A stretch of DNA of 64,000 bases from Dolomitihabitans soli (GCF_022213955.1 NZ_JAKNTW010000005.1:517858-581857), one strand, 5' to 3'. Shown: positions 19,204-27,902, counted from the first letter of the stretch. The notes: generated by a model from the sequence alone, not told the origin. Numbers and translations: made by a program.

Positions 19204-19619
19204 ACGACGACTGCCTCTTCTGCTCGATCGCGGCGGGCGATCTGCCGGCCCACGTCGTCTTCGCCGACGACACCGTGATCGGCTTCCTCGACACCCGCCC
19301 CGTCTTCAAGGGACATGTGCTGGTCGTGCCCCGGGCGCACGTCGAGACCCTGACCGACCTGCCCCCCGGCCTCGTCGGGCCGTACTTCGAACGGGTCCAG
19401 CGGATCGCCCGCGCGGTGGAGGACGGCCTGGCCGCGGCGGGCACCTTCGTGGCGATCAACAACCGGGTCAGCCAGAGCGTGCCCCACCTGCACACCCACG
19501 TGGTCCCCCGGAACCGCAAGGACGGGCTCCGCGGCTTCTTCTGGCCGAGGGTGAAGTACACCGACCCGGCGGAGGCCGACGCCTACGCCCAGAAGATCCA
19601 GTCGGCCCTGAAGGACTGA
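19200..19619 (+). CDS. HIT family protein (histidine triad hydrolase)
   Basis: 139 residues from GTG 19200, which overlaps the acyl-CoA dehydrogenase stop (GTGA). N-terminal zinc-type pair DDCLFCSIAAG, core FKGHVLVVPRAHVETL, and the histidine triad VPHLHTHVVPR. HIT proteins hydrolyse nucleotide phosphoramidates or related nucleotide conjugates such as aminoacyl-AMP. Coupling to an acyl-CoA dehydrogenase is unexplained; removal of acyl-adenylates is one possibility. Followed by a double terminator. Confidence 0.9.
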   Translation: MNDDCLFCSIAAGDLPAHVVFADDTVIGFLDTRPVFKGHVLVVPRAHVETLTDLPPGLVGPYFERVQRIARAVEDGLAAAGTFVAINNRVSQSVPHLHTHVVPRNRKDGLRGFFWPRVKYTDPAEADAYAQKIQSALKD

Positions 19620-19638
19620 CGCTCAGCGCCGCCGCCGT

Positions 19639-19687
19639 GGGCGGCGCGTGGTCGCCGCCCCGGCCGGGCGGCGCGTGGTCGCCGCCC
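19639..19687 (+). terminator. Tandem duplicated hairpin terminator
   Basis: Two identical 22-nt elements at 19639-19660 and 19666-19687, each a perfect 8-bp stem GGGCGGCG / CGCCGCCC with loop CGTGGT. They follow the HIT gene by 20 nt and probably act as a double terminator made by a 27-bp duplication. Confidence 0.7.
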
Positions 19688-19694
19688 GGTCCGA

Positions 19695-19738
19695 CGCCGC
19701 CCGGACGCCGCCCGGACGCCGCCCGGACGCCGCCCGGT
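19695..19738. repeat. 11-bp tandem repeat, four copies
   Basis: Four head-to-tail copies of CGCCGCCCGGA (the last ends in T), directly after the twin hairpins and before the sensor kinase promoter. No coding role; likely slippage product. Confidence 0.8.
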
Positions 19739-19774
19739 AGCGGCCGGCGTCCGGAGAGGCGCTAGCCTGCGGCT

Positions 19775-20971
19775 GTGGAACCCGTCGTCGCGGTCCTCCT
19801 GATCGTCGTCCTGGTGGGCGTGCCCACCTTCGTGCTGTGGCGGGTGCTCAGCGGGCGGCGGGAGCTGGGCAGCAGCCCCGCCGAGCGCGCCACCTTCGAG
19901 ACCCTGCACACCGCCTCCCTCGCCGCGCCGCCGCTGCGCGCGGGCCTGACCGAGGCGGGCACCCTGAAAGCCTCCCGCCACCTGCGGGAACTGCTCGGCT
20001 CGCCCGCCCTGGCGATCACCGACGGCGAGCGGCTGCTGGTCTACGACGGCGCGGGCGACCACCACACGGGAACCGCCTTCGCCCTGGCGGGCGAGACCCT
20101 CAAAGACGGCCGGACCCACGTGCTCGGCCCCGACCTGGTCTCCTGCGAACACCCCGAATGCCCCATCAGGTACGCGGTCGTGGTCCCGCTCACCCCCGAC
20201 GACCGCGTCGTGGGCACCCTCACCGCGTACGGCGGGCACGCCTCCGCCGGGCTGGTCAGGGCCACCCAGGAGGTGGCCCGCTGGGTCGACTCCCAGCTCG
20301 AACTCGCCGAGCTGGACCGCTCGCGCACCCTCCTGATGGAGGCCGAGGTTCGCGCCCTGCGCGCGCAGATCTCCCCGCACTTCATCTACAACTCGCTGAC
20401 GACCATCGGCTCCTTCGTCCGCACCGACCCCGAGCGGGCCAGGGAACTCCTGCTCGACTTCGCCGACTTCACCCGCTACTCCTTCAGACGGCACGGCGAG
20501 TTCACCACGCTCGCCGAGGAACTGCGCTCCATCGACCGCTATCTCACCCTGGAGCGCGCCAGGTTCGGCGACCAGCTCCGCGTCACCCTGCGCATCGCCC
20601 CCGAGGTGCTGCCGGTCGCCGTCCCGTTCCTCTGCCTGCAACCCCTCGTCGAGAACGCCGTCCGCCACGGGCTGGAGAGCAAGCCCGGCACCGGGCACAT
20701 CACGATCCTCGCGGAGGACGCGGGGGCCGAGTGCACCATCAGCGTCGAGGACGACGGCGTCGGGATCGACCCCGACCGGCTGCGCCGCATCCTGGCCGGC
20801 GACGACCGGCAGCGGTCCGGCGCGGGCGGGGTCGGTCTGGCCAACGTGGACGAGCGGCTGCGCCAGGTGTACGGCCACGACTACGGCCTCGTCGTCGAGA
20901 CGGCCTCGGGCGCGGGCACCAAGGTCAGCGTCCGCGTCCCCAAGTACCGCCCGGGCGTCTCCGTCCGCTGA
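19775..20971 (+). CDS. LytS/BtsS-type sensor histidine kinase
   Basis: 398 residues. One N-terminal membrane helix (VVAVLLIVVLVGVPTFVLW), a GAF-like middle region (about 40-170), then the His_kinase domain of LytS-type enzymes with LRAQISPHFIYNSLTTIG (phosphoacceptor His202) and an ATPase domain with NAVRHGLESK and DDGVGID, GGVGLANVDERL. GTG 19775 lies 6 nt after TAGCCT, indicating a leaderless mRNA. The partner is the LytTR regulator that follows after 360 bp. LytS/LytTR pairs such as BtsSR and YpdAB sense pyruvate or related carboxylates and switch on transporters; the two downstream symporter pairs fit that role. Confidence 0.9.
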   Translation: MEPVVAVLLIVVLVGVPTFVLWRVLSGRRELGSSPAERATFETLHTASLAAPPLRAGLTEAGTLKASRHLRELLGSPALAITDGERLLVYDGAGDHHTGTAFALAGETLKDGRTHVLGPDLVSCEHPECPIRYAVVVPLTPDDRVVGTLTAYGGHASAGLVRATQEVARWVDSQLELAELDRSRTLLMEAEVRALRAQISPHFIYNSLTTIGSFVRTDPERARELLLDFADFTRYSFRRHGEFTTLAEELRSIDRYLTLERARFGDQLRVTLRIAPEVLPVAVPFLCLQPLVENAVRHGLESKPGTGHITILAEDAGAECTISVEDDGVGIDPDRLRRILAGDDRQRSGAGGVGLANVDERLRQVYGHDYGLVVETASGAGTKVSVRVPKYRPGVSVR

Positions 20972-21333
20972 CACGCCCCCGCATAACGCCTGCCCGCTGT
21001 TGCTGCCTGCTTGTCCGCTGCCCTGGCATCTGCTGCCTGGCGTCTGCTGGCGCCTGCCGTTTGCCTCCTGCTGTCCGTCGTTCTGGTGCCCGCCGTACGT
21101 GTTCGTACGGCAGGCCAGGCCGAAGCCGCTCGCCGTACGGGGTGGGGGTCCGTGGGGCGGGGGTGCTCCGGTGGGGGTGGCCGGGGCGCCGTGACGACTG
21201 GGGCGTCGGCGTGGGTCTTCGGTGGAAGATCCAGGCCTGGCACATCTCTGACCTGTGATGCTGTCGTGATGCCGTTGACTCTTTATGCCTGTTTCATCAC
21301 GCTAAAGGGCATTCGATGGTGAGGGGAGGGCTG
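20972..21333. other. Gap between kinase and regulator genes
   Basis: Skewed, repetitive CTG/CTGCC-rich sequence, a terminator hairpin at 21092-21111, then a more AT-rich 60 bp (TTGACT at 21274, TTTATGCC) that probably carries a separate promoter for the LytTR gene. No gene seen. Confidence 0.45.
21092..21111 (+). terminator. Terminator of LytS-type kinase gene
   Basis: Perfect stem GCCGTACG / CGTACGGC with TGTT loop, 120 nt after the kinase stop. It separates the kinase from its regulator transcriptionally. Confidence 0.65.
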
Positions 21334-22092
21334 GTGAACGGTCTGCGAGTCCTGGCGGTGGACGATGAGCTGCCCGCCTTGGAAGACCTCGCCTATCTCC
21401 TGCGGGCCGATCCCCGGATCGGCGAGGTGACGATGGCCCGTGACGGGGCCGCGGCGTTGCGGCTGCTCGACCGGGGGATCGCCGAGGGCCGGCCGGTGGA
21501 CGCCGTCTTCCTCGACATCCGGATGCGCGGCCTGGACGGGGTGGTGCTCGGGCGGCTGCTGTCGCAGTTCGCCAATCCGCCGCGGATCGTCTTCGTCACG
21601 GCGTACGAGGACCACGCGGTGGACGCCTTCGAGATCAAGGCGGAGGACTACCTGCTCAAGCCGGTGCGCCCGGAGCGGCTCGCCGAGGCCATCAGGCGGG
21701 TGTGCGTCGCCGCCGAGACGATGGGGCCCGACCTGGCCGTCCGCGACCCGGAGACCATCCCGGTCGAGCTGGGCGGCGTGACCAGGTTCGTGGCCAGCAC
21801 CGATGTGATGTACGTCGAGGCGCAGGGCGACTACGCCCGCCTGCACACCTCCGCCGGCAGCCACCTGGTCCGCATCTCGCTGGCCACGCTGGAGGAGCGC
21901 TGGGCCACGGCGGGCTTCGTCCGGGTGCACCGCAGCCACCTCGTCGCCGTCAAGCACATCGACGAACTGCACATCGACTCGGGCCGTTGCGTGGTCCGCA
22001 TCGACGGCGCCGAGATCCCGGTCAGCCGCCGGCACACCCGGGAACTCCGCGACCTCCTGGTCCGCAGAGCACGCAGAGGCCACGGCACGTGA
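21334..22092 (+). CDS. LytTR-family response regulator
   Basis: 252 residues from GTG 21334 (GAGGGG and GGAGGG upstream); ATG 21316 is an alternative six codons earlier. Receiver domain: acidic pair in VLAVDDELP, phospho-acceptor Asp61 in AVFLDIRMRGLDG, FVTAYEDHA, Lys in YLLKPVRPERL. C-terminal LytTR DNA-binding domain about 150-250 with VMYVEAQGDYARLHTS and FVRVHRSHLVAVKHIDEL. Cognate regulator of the upstream LytS-type kinase; the probable targets are the DUF485/symporter genes downstream. A 54-bp tandem repeat begins exactly at its stop codon. Confidence 0.9.
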   Translation: MNGLRVLAVDDELPALEDLAYLLRADPRIGEVTMARDGAAALRLLDRGIAEGRPVDAVFLDIRMRGLDGVVLGRLLSQFANPPRIVFVTAYEDHAVDAFEIKAEDYLLKPVRPERLAEAIRRVCVAAETMGPDLAVRDPETIPVELGGVTRFVASTDVMYVEAQGDYARLHTSAGSHLVRISLATLEERWATAGFVRVHRSHLVAVKHIDELHIDSGRCVVRIDGAEIPVSRRHTRELRDLLVRRARRGHGT

Positions 22093-22251
22093 CGCCCCGC
22101 CGGTCCGCGCGGAGCCGGGGCGGCGTGCCGACGGCCGGGCGGCTGACGCCCCGCCGGTCCGCGCGGAGCCGGGGTGGCGTGCCACCGGCCGGGCGGCTGA
22201 CGCCCCGTCGGCATGCGCGGAACTGGGGTGGTGTGCCGACGGCCGGGCGGT
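22090..22251. repeat. 54-bp tandem repeat, three copies
   Basis: Copies at 22090-22143, 22144-22197 and 22198-22251. The first two differ at only two positions; the third is more diverged. Each begins TGACGCCCCG and ends GGCCGGGCGG. The first T is the first base of the regulator stop codon. It lies in the 277-bp gap before the DUF485 gene and may be a slipped transcribed spacer or a repeated regulator target; no conserved dyad stands out. Confidence 0.85.
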
Positions 22252-22369
22252 GGGAGCGCGGGCCGGTCGTCCGGCGTGCGCGGCGGCACGGCGGTGTGGC
22301 GGCTCGGCGGCGTGGGGGCGGGCCTGGTGGCGTGGTGGCCGGGCGGGCCTGTGGCGGGCGGTGGGTGTG

Positions 22370-22741
22370 ATGACCGAGAAGCCGCGCAGGGAGGTCGTGA
22401 CCAGTCCGCGGACGCAGGCGGCGCGCCGGCCGCGGTACCCGGTGACGCGTGAGATCGACGAGCAGACGCGGCTGGGGGAGGTCTACATCCGCTCGCTGGT
22501 CAGGACCCAGTTCCGGCTGGCGCTGTTCGTCTGCACGGTGCTCGGCTGCCTGATCGGCGGCCTGCCGCTGCTCTTCCTGCTGGTCCCCGACCTGCGCGAG
22601 GTGCGCCTCGTGGGCGTCCCGCTGCCCTGGGTGGTGCTGGCCGGGGTGATCTATCCGGCCTACGTCGCGGGGGCGTGGCTCTACGTACGCCAGGCTGAGC
22701 GCAACGAGCGGCACTTCGCCGAGATCGTCGAGCGGCAGTGA
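22370..22741 (+). CDS. DUF485-like small membrane protein, partner of symporter
   Basis: 123 residues from ATG 22370. A basic, soluble N-terminus, REIDEQTRLGEVYIRSLVRTQ, then two membrane helices (ALFVCTVLGCLIGGLPLLFLL and PLPWVVLAGVIYPAYVAGA). This layout matches the small membrane proteins (YjcH/DUF485 type) encoded just before acetate-type sodium:solute symporters. The stop overlaps the symporter start (GTGA), so the two are translationally coupled. Its role is probably assembly or stability of the transporter. Confidence 0.8.
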   Translation: MTEKPRREVVTSPRTQAARRPRYPVTREIDEQTRLGEVYIRSLVRTQFRLALFVCTVLGCLIGGLPLLFLLVPDLREVRLVGVPLPWVVLAGVIYPAYVAGAWLYVRQAERNERHFAEIVERQ

Positions 22742-24246
22742 GCACCGCCTCCGGCGTCACCGCGGTCGTGCTGGTGATGCTCGCGGCGGTGCTGATCGGC
22801 GCCTTCGGCCTGCGGCTCTCGCGGACCACCTCCGACTTCTACGTGGCCTCGCGGTCGGTCTCGCCGCTGTGGAACGCCTCGGCGATCGGCGGGGAGTATC
22901 TCTCGGCGGCCTCCTTCCTCGGCATCGCGGGCCTGATCCTCGCCTACGGGGCGGACATGCTGTGGCTGCCGGTCGGCTGGACGGGTGGCTACCTGGTGCT
23001 GCTGGTCCTGGTGTCGGCTCCGCTGCGCAGGTCGGGGGCCTACACGCTGCCGGACTTCGCCGAGGCGCGGCTGTCGTCGATGACCGTCAGGCGTACGGCG
23101 AGCGTGCTCGTGGTGCTGATCGGCTGGTTCTACCTGATGCCGCAGTTCCAGAGCGCGGGGCTGGTGCTGCGGGCGGTCACCGGCGCACCCGTCTGGGTGG
23201 GGGGAGTGCTGGTGGCGGTGGTGGTGGCCGTCAACGTGCTGTCGGGGGGCATGCGCTCGATCACCTTCGTCCAGGCGTTCCAGTACTGGCTCAAGCTGAC
23301 CGCGCTGGCGCTTCCCGTGATCTTCCTGTTGATGGCCTGGCGGGCCGACGGAGCCCCGGGGATCTCCGCCCAGGACGCGGCCACCTGGGCCCTGCCCCTG
23401 GCCAGCGGCAGGGACTTCCCGATCTACTCCACCTACTCGCTGATCCTGGCCACGTTCCTGGGCACCATGGGCCTGCCGCACGTGCTGGTCCGCTTCTACA
23501 CCAATCCGGACGGCCGGGCGGCTCGCCGTACGACGCTGGTGGTGCTCTCGTTGCTGGGCGCCTTCTACCTGCTGCCCGCCGTCTACGGCGCGCTCGGCCG
23601 GCTCTACACGCCGGAGCTGCTGGTCGCGGGCCGTACCGACGAGGTGGTGCTGACGCTGCCGGGGCGGCTGGTCGGCGGGACGCTGGGGGAGCTGTTGTCG
23701 GCGCTGGTGACGGCGGGCGCGTTCGCGGCGTTCCTGTCCACGTCGTCGGGGCTGACGGTGTCGGTGGCCGGGGTGATCGGGCAGGACATTCTGCGCGGCG
23801 GGGTGCGTTCCTTCCAGGTGGCCACGGTGCTGGCGGTGATCGTCCCGCTGGTGCTCGCCTCGGTCGCCCGGTCACTGCCGGTGGCCGACGTGGTGGGGCT
23901 GGCTTTCGCGGTGGCGGCGTCGTCGTTCTGCCCGTTGCTAGTGCTCGGCATCTGGTGGTGGCGGCTCACCTCGACGGGCGCGATGGCCGGTCTGCTGGCC
24001 GGCGGCGGCCTGGCCTGTACGGCGGTGCTGACCACGGTCGTCGGCGGGCCGTACGAGGGGTGGATCGGGGCGCTACTCGCCCAGCCGGCCGCCTGGACGG
24101 TGCCCGTCGCCTTCATCGTGATGATCGTCGTCTCGCTGGCGACGCCCGACCGGGTGCCCGTGGACGTCGCGCGTACGATGGTCCGGCTGCACACGCCGGA
24201 ACGGCTGAACGTCAACCGCGGCGACTGGCGGCCCCGGCGAAGTTGA
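22738..24246 (+). CDS. Sodium:solute symporter (SSF), ActP/MctC type, copy 1
   Basis: 502 residues with about 13 membrane segments. Signature region SRTTSDFYVASRSVSPLWNA, then IGGEYLSAASFLGIAGL, and GTMGLPHVLVRFYTNPDGR, all shared with acetate/pyruvate/propionate permeases. Cation-driven uptake of a short carboxylate is the likely function. It follows the LytS/LytTR genes and a DUF485-like partner, and a second such pair follows. Sequence differs clearly from copy 2, so this is an old duplication or separate recruitment. Confidence 0.9.
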   Translation: MSTASGVTAVVLVMLAAVLIGAFGLRLSRTTSDFYVASRSVSPLWNASAIGGEYLSAASFLGIAGLILAYGADMLWLPVGWTGGYLVLLVLVSAPLRRSGAYTLPDFAEARLSSMTVRRTASVLVVLIGWFYLMPQFQSAGLVLRAVTGAPVWVGGVLVAVVVAVNVLSGGMRSITFVQAFQYWLKLTALALPVIFLLMAWRADGAPGISAQDAATWALPLASGRDFPIYSTYSLILATFLGTMGLPHVLVRFYTNPDGRAARRTTLVVLSLLGAFYLLPAVYGALGRLYTPELLVAGRTDEVVLTLPGRLVGGTLGELLSALVTAGAFAAFLSTSSGLTVSVAGVIGQDILRGGVRSFQVATVLAVIVPLVLASVARSLPVADVVGLAFAVAASSFCPLLVLGIWWWRLTSTGAMAGLLAGGGLACTAVLTTVVGGPYEGWIGALLAQPAAWTVPVAFIVMIVVSLATPDRVPVDVARTMVRLHTPERLNVNRGDWRPRRS

Positions 24247-24375
24247 TCGACCGCTCATCGCCGATATCCGACCTTTCACCGCAAGGTGGGATCAGCTGGC
24301 CGCCACGCCGGGCCGACTCGGCGAACAGCCCGCCTGACCCCCTCGGCGGGAGATACCTTCCCCTCCTACCGTGGG

Positions 24376-24391
24376 CGTGATCCGCATCACA
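24376..24391. promoter_or_regulatory. CRP/GlxR-like site before the second DUF485 gene
   Basis: GTGA-TCCGCA-TCAC followed by A: exact GTGA-N6-TCAC dyad of the CRP/GlxR family, 16 bp upstream of the GTG start at 24407. A possible -10 (TACCGT, 24367-24372) lies just upstream, so binding here would act as a roadblock or repressor rather than activator. A weak hairpin CCCGCC/GGCGGG at 24329-24350 may end the preceding transcript. Confidence 0.5.
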
Positions 24392-24406
24392 TGCGTGGGA
24401 GGTCCA

Positions 24407-24748
24407 GTGACGACGCGAGAACATGATTCATCCGTATATGAACAGGTGCAGGGCAGCGAGGAGTTCCAGGAGCTGAAGCGGCGTTTCCGCGCGTGGACCT
24501 TCCCGATGACCGCCGCATTCCTGGCGTGGTATCTGCTTTATGTGGTTATGTCCGGTTGGGCCCGTGACTTCATGGGCGCCAAGGTCATCGGCAACATCAA
24601 TGTGGCCTTGATCTTCGGCGTGCTGCAGTTCGTCTCGACGTTCGCCATCGCGTGGGCGTATTCGCGGCACATGGAGAAGAAGATCGACCCGCTGGCCGAC
24701 AAGCTCCGCCACGAGGTCGAGGGTGGCGCGGAGGGGACGACGAAGTGA
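24407..24748 (+). CDS. DUF485 membrane protein
   Basis: 113 residues; GTG 24407 is preferred because GGGAGG precedes it. SSVYEQVQGSEEFQELKRRF and two membrane helices (FPMTAAFLAWYLLYVVMSGW; VALIFGVLQFVSTFAIAWAY) are classic DUF485/YjcH features. The stop overlaps the following symporter start (GTGA). A CRP-like dyad lies in its leader. This is the better-conserved of the two DUF485 genes here. Confidence 0.9.
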   Translation: MTTREHDSSVYEQVQGSEEFQELKRRFRAWTFPMTAAFLAWYLLYVVMSGWARDFMGAKVIGNINVALIFGVLQFVSTFAIAWAYSRHMEKKIDPLADKLRHEVEGGAEGTTK

Positions 24749-26352
24749 GTTCGGGGACGCTTTCCACCATCCTGTTCCTGTTGTTCGTCGCGGTGACGCT
24801 GGGCATCACCTTCTGGGCCAGCAGGAACACCAAGACCGCTGCCGACTACTACGCCGGCGGCCGGTCCTTCACCGGCGCGCAGAACGGCCTGGCCATCGGC
24901 GGCGACTACATGTCCGCCGCGTCCTTCCTCGGCATCGCGGGCATCATCGCGCTGTCCGGCTACGACGGGTTCCTCTACTCCATCGGCTTCCTGGTCGCCT
25001 GGCTGGTGGCGCTGCTGCTGGTCGCCGAGCTGATGCGGAACTCCGGCAAGTTCACCATGGCCGACGTGCTGGCCTTCCGGATGAGCCCGCGGCCGGTGCG
25101 GACCGCCGCCGGCGTCTCCACCATCACGGTGAGCATCTTCTACCTGCTGGCCCAGATGGTCGGCGCGGGCGCGCTGGTCGGCCTGCTGCTCGGCATCACC
25201 GGCGAGGCCGCCAAGGCGTGGACCATCGTCGCCGTCGGCATCCTGATGATCATCTACGTGGTGGTCGGCGGCATGAAGGGCACCACCTGGGTGCAGATCG
25301 TCAAGGCCGTGCTGCTGATGAGCGGCGCGACCCTGGTGACGCTGCTGGTGCTCGGCAAGTTCGGCTTCAACCTGTCCGCCCTCCTCGGCGAGGCGGCGGC
25401 GCAGAGCGGCAAGCCCGGTTTCCTGGAGCCCGGCCTGAAGTACGGCACCGAGGCGCAGGGACTCGCCGGCAAGATCGACCTGATCAGCCTCGGCCTCGCC
25501 CTGGTGCTCGGCACCGCCGGCCTGCCGCACATCCTGATCCGCTTCTACACCGTGCCCACCGCGAAGGACGCGCGGAAGTCGGTGCTCTGGGGCATCGGCA
25601 TCATCGGCGTCTTCTACCTGCTCACCCTGGTGCTCGGCTTCGGCGCCGCGGCGCTGGTGGGCGGGAAGGCGATCGTCGCGCAGGACAAGGCGGGCAACAC
25701 CGCCGCGCCGCAGCTCGCCGAGGCGATCGGCACGGCCATCTTCGGCGACCTCGGCGGCACGATCCTGCTGGCCATCATCGCGGCGGTGGCGTTCGCCACG
25801 ATCCTGGCGGTCGTCGCCGGGCTCACCCTGGCCTCCTCCTCCAGCTTCTCCCACGACCTGTACGCGCACGTGTTCAAGCGCGGCAATGTGACGGAGAAGG
25901 AGGAAGTGGTCGTCGCCAGGATCTCCGCGCTGGTCATCGGCGCGGTCTCCATCGGCCTCGGCATCCTCGCCCAGGGGCAGAACGTCGCCTTCCTGGTCGC
26001 GCTGGCCTTCGCGGTGGCGGCGTCGGGCAACCTGCCGGCGATCCTCTACAGCCTGTTCTGGAAGAGGTTCAACACCTCGGGCGCCGTGTCCGCGATCTAC
26101 GGCGGCCTGGGCTCCGCCCTGATCCTGGTGATCTTCTCACCGGTCGTGTCGGGCAGCGCCACCGCGTTGTTCCCCGGCGCCGACTTCGCCTGGTTCCCGC
26201 TGCAGAACCCGGGCATCGTGTCCATCCCGCTCGGCTTCTTCGCCGGCTGGCTCGGCACCGTGCTCAGCAAGGAGTACAACGCGAGCAAGTACGCCGAGAT
26301 CGAGGTCCGCTCGATGACCGGCGTGGGCATGGAGAAGGCCGACGGCCACTAG
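24745..26352 (+). CDS. Cation acetate symporter (SSF), ActP type, copy 2
   Basis: 535 residues from GTG 24745, which overlaps the DUF485 stop. About 13 membrane segments. Motifs include TKTAADYYAGGRSFTGAQNG, IGGDYMSAASFLGIAG, GTAGLPHILIRFYTVPTAKD, and ASSSSFSHDLYAHVF, which closely match ActP. Likely imports acetate or a related monocarboxylate with Na+ or H+. Followed by a bidirectional terminator shared with the convergent WS/DGAT gene. Confidence 0.92.
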   Translation: MSSGTLSTILFLLFVAVTLGITFWASRNTKTAADYYAGGRSFTGAQNGLAIGGDYMSAASFLGIAGIIALSGYDGFLYSIGFLVAWLVALLLVAELMRNSGKFTMADVLAFRMSPRPVRTAAGVSTITVSIFYLLAQMVGAGALVGLLLGITGEAAKAWTIVAVGILMIIYVVVGGMKGTTWVQIVKAVLLMSGATLVTLLVLGKFGFNLSALLGEAAAQSGKPGFLEPGLKYGTEAQGLAGKIDLISLGLALVLGTAGLPHILIRFYTVPTAKDARKSVLWGIGIIGVFYLLTLVLGFGAAALVGGKAIVAQDKAGNTAAPQLAEAIGTAIFGDLGGTILLAIIAAVAFATILAVVAGLTLASSSSFSHDLYAHVFKRGNVTEKEEVVVARISALVIGAVSIGLGILAQGQNVAFLVALAFAVAASGNLPAILYSLFWKRFNTSGAVSAIYGGLGSALILVIFSPVVSGSATALFPGADFAWFPLQNPGIVSIPLGFFAGWLGTVLSKEYNASKYAEIEVRSMTGVGMEKADGH

Positions 26353-26367
26353 CCGTCCGCACCGACG

Positions 26368-26397
26368 GGCCCGGTCGTGGACTGCCACGGCCGGGCC
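26368..26397. terminator. Bidirectional terminator between convergent genes
   Basis: Stem GGCCCGGTCGTGG / CCACGGCCGGGCC with an ACTG loop and one G-T pair, between the symporter (+) and WS/DGAT (-) stops, which lie 50 bp apart. Confidence 0.8.
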
Positions 26398-26402
26398 TTC
26401 GG

Positions 26403-27902
26403 TCATCCGGCCCGCAGCCGTTCGCCGGCCGGATCGGCCACCCGGGCGGGGGCGCTCTCGGGGACACTCTCGGGGACGAGGGCCGACAGTTCATCCAGGG
26501 CCTCGCGGAGGTGGCCGAACAGCCGCCACACGTCGTCCACGCGGCCGGGGTCGGCGATCACCCCGAAGTCGAGGGAGCCGTCGTAGGAGAAGCAGGTGAT
26601 GCTGAGCCCGCCGCTCACGTCGGTGAGCACCGAGATCGGGTGGTACGCCTCCACCCTGCCGCCGCACAGGTACAGCGGGAACTGCGGTCCGGGCACGTTG
26701 GAGATGATCAGGTTGATCGGCGGGAAGGCGAGCGAGGCGAGCCGGAAGACCGGGGCGGTGGCCATCGCCGTCACGGGGGCGGGCAGCAGGGCGCACAACT
26801 CGCTCAGCCAGGTGGCGGGGGAGCGGGCGAAACGGCGCTTGGCCGAGCGCATGGTGACCTTGACCGCCTGGAGCCGTTCGCGCGGGGACGTGAGGTCGGT
26901 GGGAATCGGGGCGACCATGGCGGAGATCCGGTTGCCCGGGGCCCGGTCCGGCTCCGCCGTACGGACGGCTACCGGGACGGCGGCGATCAGCGGCCGGTCG
27001 GGCAGCGCGTCGTGTTCCCGCAGCCAGGCGCGCAACGCCGAGGCGCACATCGTCATCACCACGTCGTTCACGCTCATCCCGAACGCCCCCGCGATCCGCT
27101 TGACCTCGCCGAGGGGCAGCGAGCCGTACGCGAACCGCCGTTCCGGGCCGATCGGCCCGTTGAACGGCGTGCGCGGCACCCCCAGCCCGGGCAGGTCCGG
27201 CATCTTCCGGGTGTCGCCCGACATCAGCCGGGCCGCCCGCGCCACCAGCCGCGCGCCGGGCAGCCCCGCCGCGAGTGGCACCGCGTCCAGGTCGGCGGCG
27301 GTACGGCGGAGCGACCCGAGCGCCCGCAGCGGATGGGTCATCGACCGGGTCACGGCGTCGGCCAGCATGGTCAGCGGGGCCGGGGCGGTGACGCGCTCCG
27401 GTTCGGCGGGCGGCTCGACCGTGCGCGGCTCCGGCGACAGGTCGAGCAGGGCGGCGAGCGTGTCCGCGCCGGAGACGCCGTCGATGGCGCAGTGGTGCAC
27501 CTTGGTGTAGAGCGCGACCCGGCCGCCGGAGAGCCCGTGGATCAGGTGCATCTCCCACAACGGGCGGCGACGGTCGAGGCGGCGCTCGTGGATTCTGGCC
27601 ACCACGTCGGGGAGCAGTCCGGGAGCGGGCAGGGTGAGCTCGTGGACGTGGTCGGCGGGATCGAAGCCGGGGTCCTCCGTCCAGTAGGGGTGATCCAGTC
27701 CGAACGGGACGTCGGCCAGCCGCTGCCGCAGAGCGGGCGCGAGATGGATCCGCGTGCGCAGCAGCGCCACCAGACCGTCCCGGGTGATCGCGCCCGAGGG
27801 GGCGCAGGCCGGGTCGAGGATCGCCATCCCGGCCACGTGGGCGGTGGTGGTCGCCGATTCGGCGTGCAGGAACTGCGCGTCGAGCGCGGAGAGCTGGCGC
27901 AT
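26403..27902 (-). CDS. Wax ester synthase/diacylglycerol acyltransferase (WS/DGAT)
   Basis: 499 residues from ATG 27902, preceded by CAGGAGG; the open frame runs 13 codons further but lacks a better site. Starts with the typical MRQLSALDAQFLHAE. Catalytic motif HHCAIDG at 136-142 is intact. NDVVMTMCASALRAWL and INLIISNVPGPQFPLYLCG are family blocks. The enzyme joins acyl-CoA to diacylglycerol or fatty alcohol to make storage triacylglycerol or wax esters at the membrane/lipid-body surface. Upstream lies an AT-rich 110-bp promoter region. Function in storage lipid matches the acyl-CoA genes elsewhere in the window. Confidence 0.93.
   Translation of the reverse strand: MRQLSALDAQFLHAESATTTAHVAGMAILDPACAPSGAITRDGLVALLRTRIHLAPALRQRLADVPFGLDHPYWTEDPGFDPADHVHELTLPAPGLLPDVVARIHERRLDRRRPLWEMHLIHGLSGGRVALYTKVHHCAIDGVSGADTLAALLDLSPEPRTVEPPAEPERVTAPAPLTMLADAVTRSMTHPLRALGSLRRTAADLDAVPLAAGLPGARLVARAARLMSGDTRKMPDLPGLGVPRTPFNGPIGPERRFAYGSLPLGEVKRIAGAFGMSVNDVVMTMCASALRAWLREHDALPDRPLIAAVPVAVRTAEPDRAPGNRISAMVAPIPTDLTSPRERLQAVKVTMRSAKRRFARSPATWLSELCALLPAPVTAMATAPVFRLASLAFPPINLIISNVPGPQFPLYLCGGRVEAYHPISVLTDVSGGLSITCFSYDGSLDFGVIADPGRVDDVWRLFGHLREALDELSALVPESVPESAPARVADPAGERLRAG

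Noticed and set aside
20972..21333. Short ORFs in the kinase-regulator gap
   Set aside because: Leu/Cys/Pro-rich translations of CTG-biased spacer DNA without RBS.
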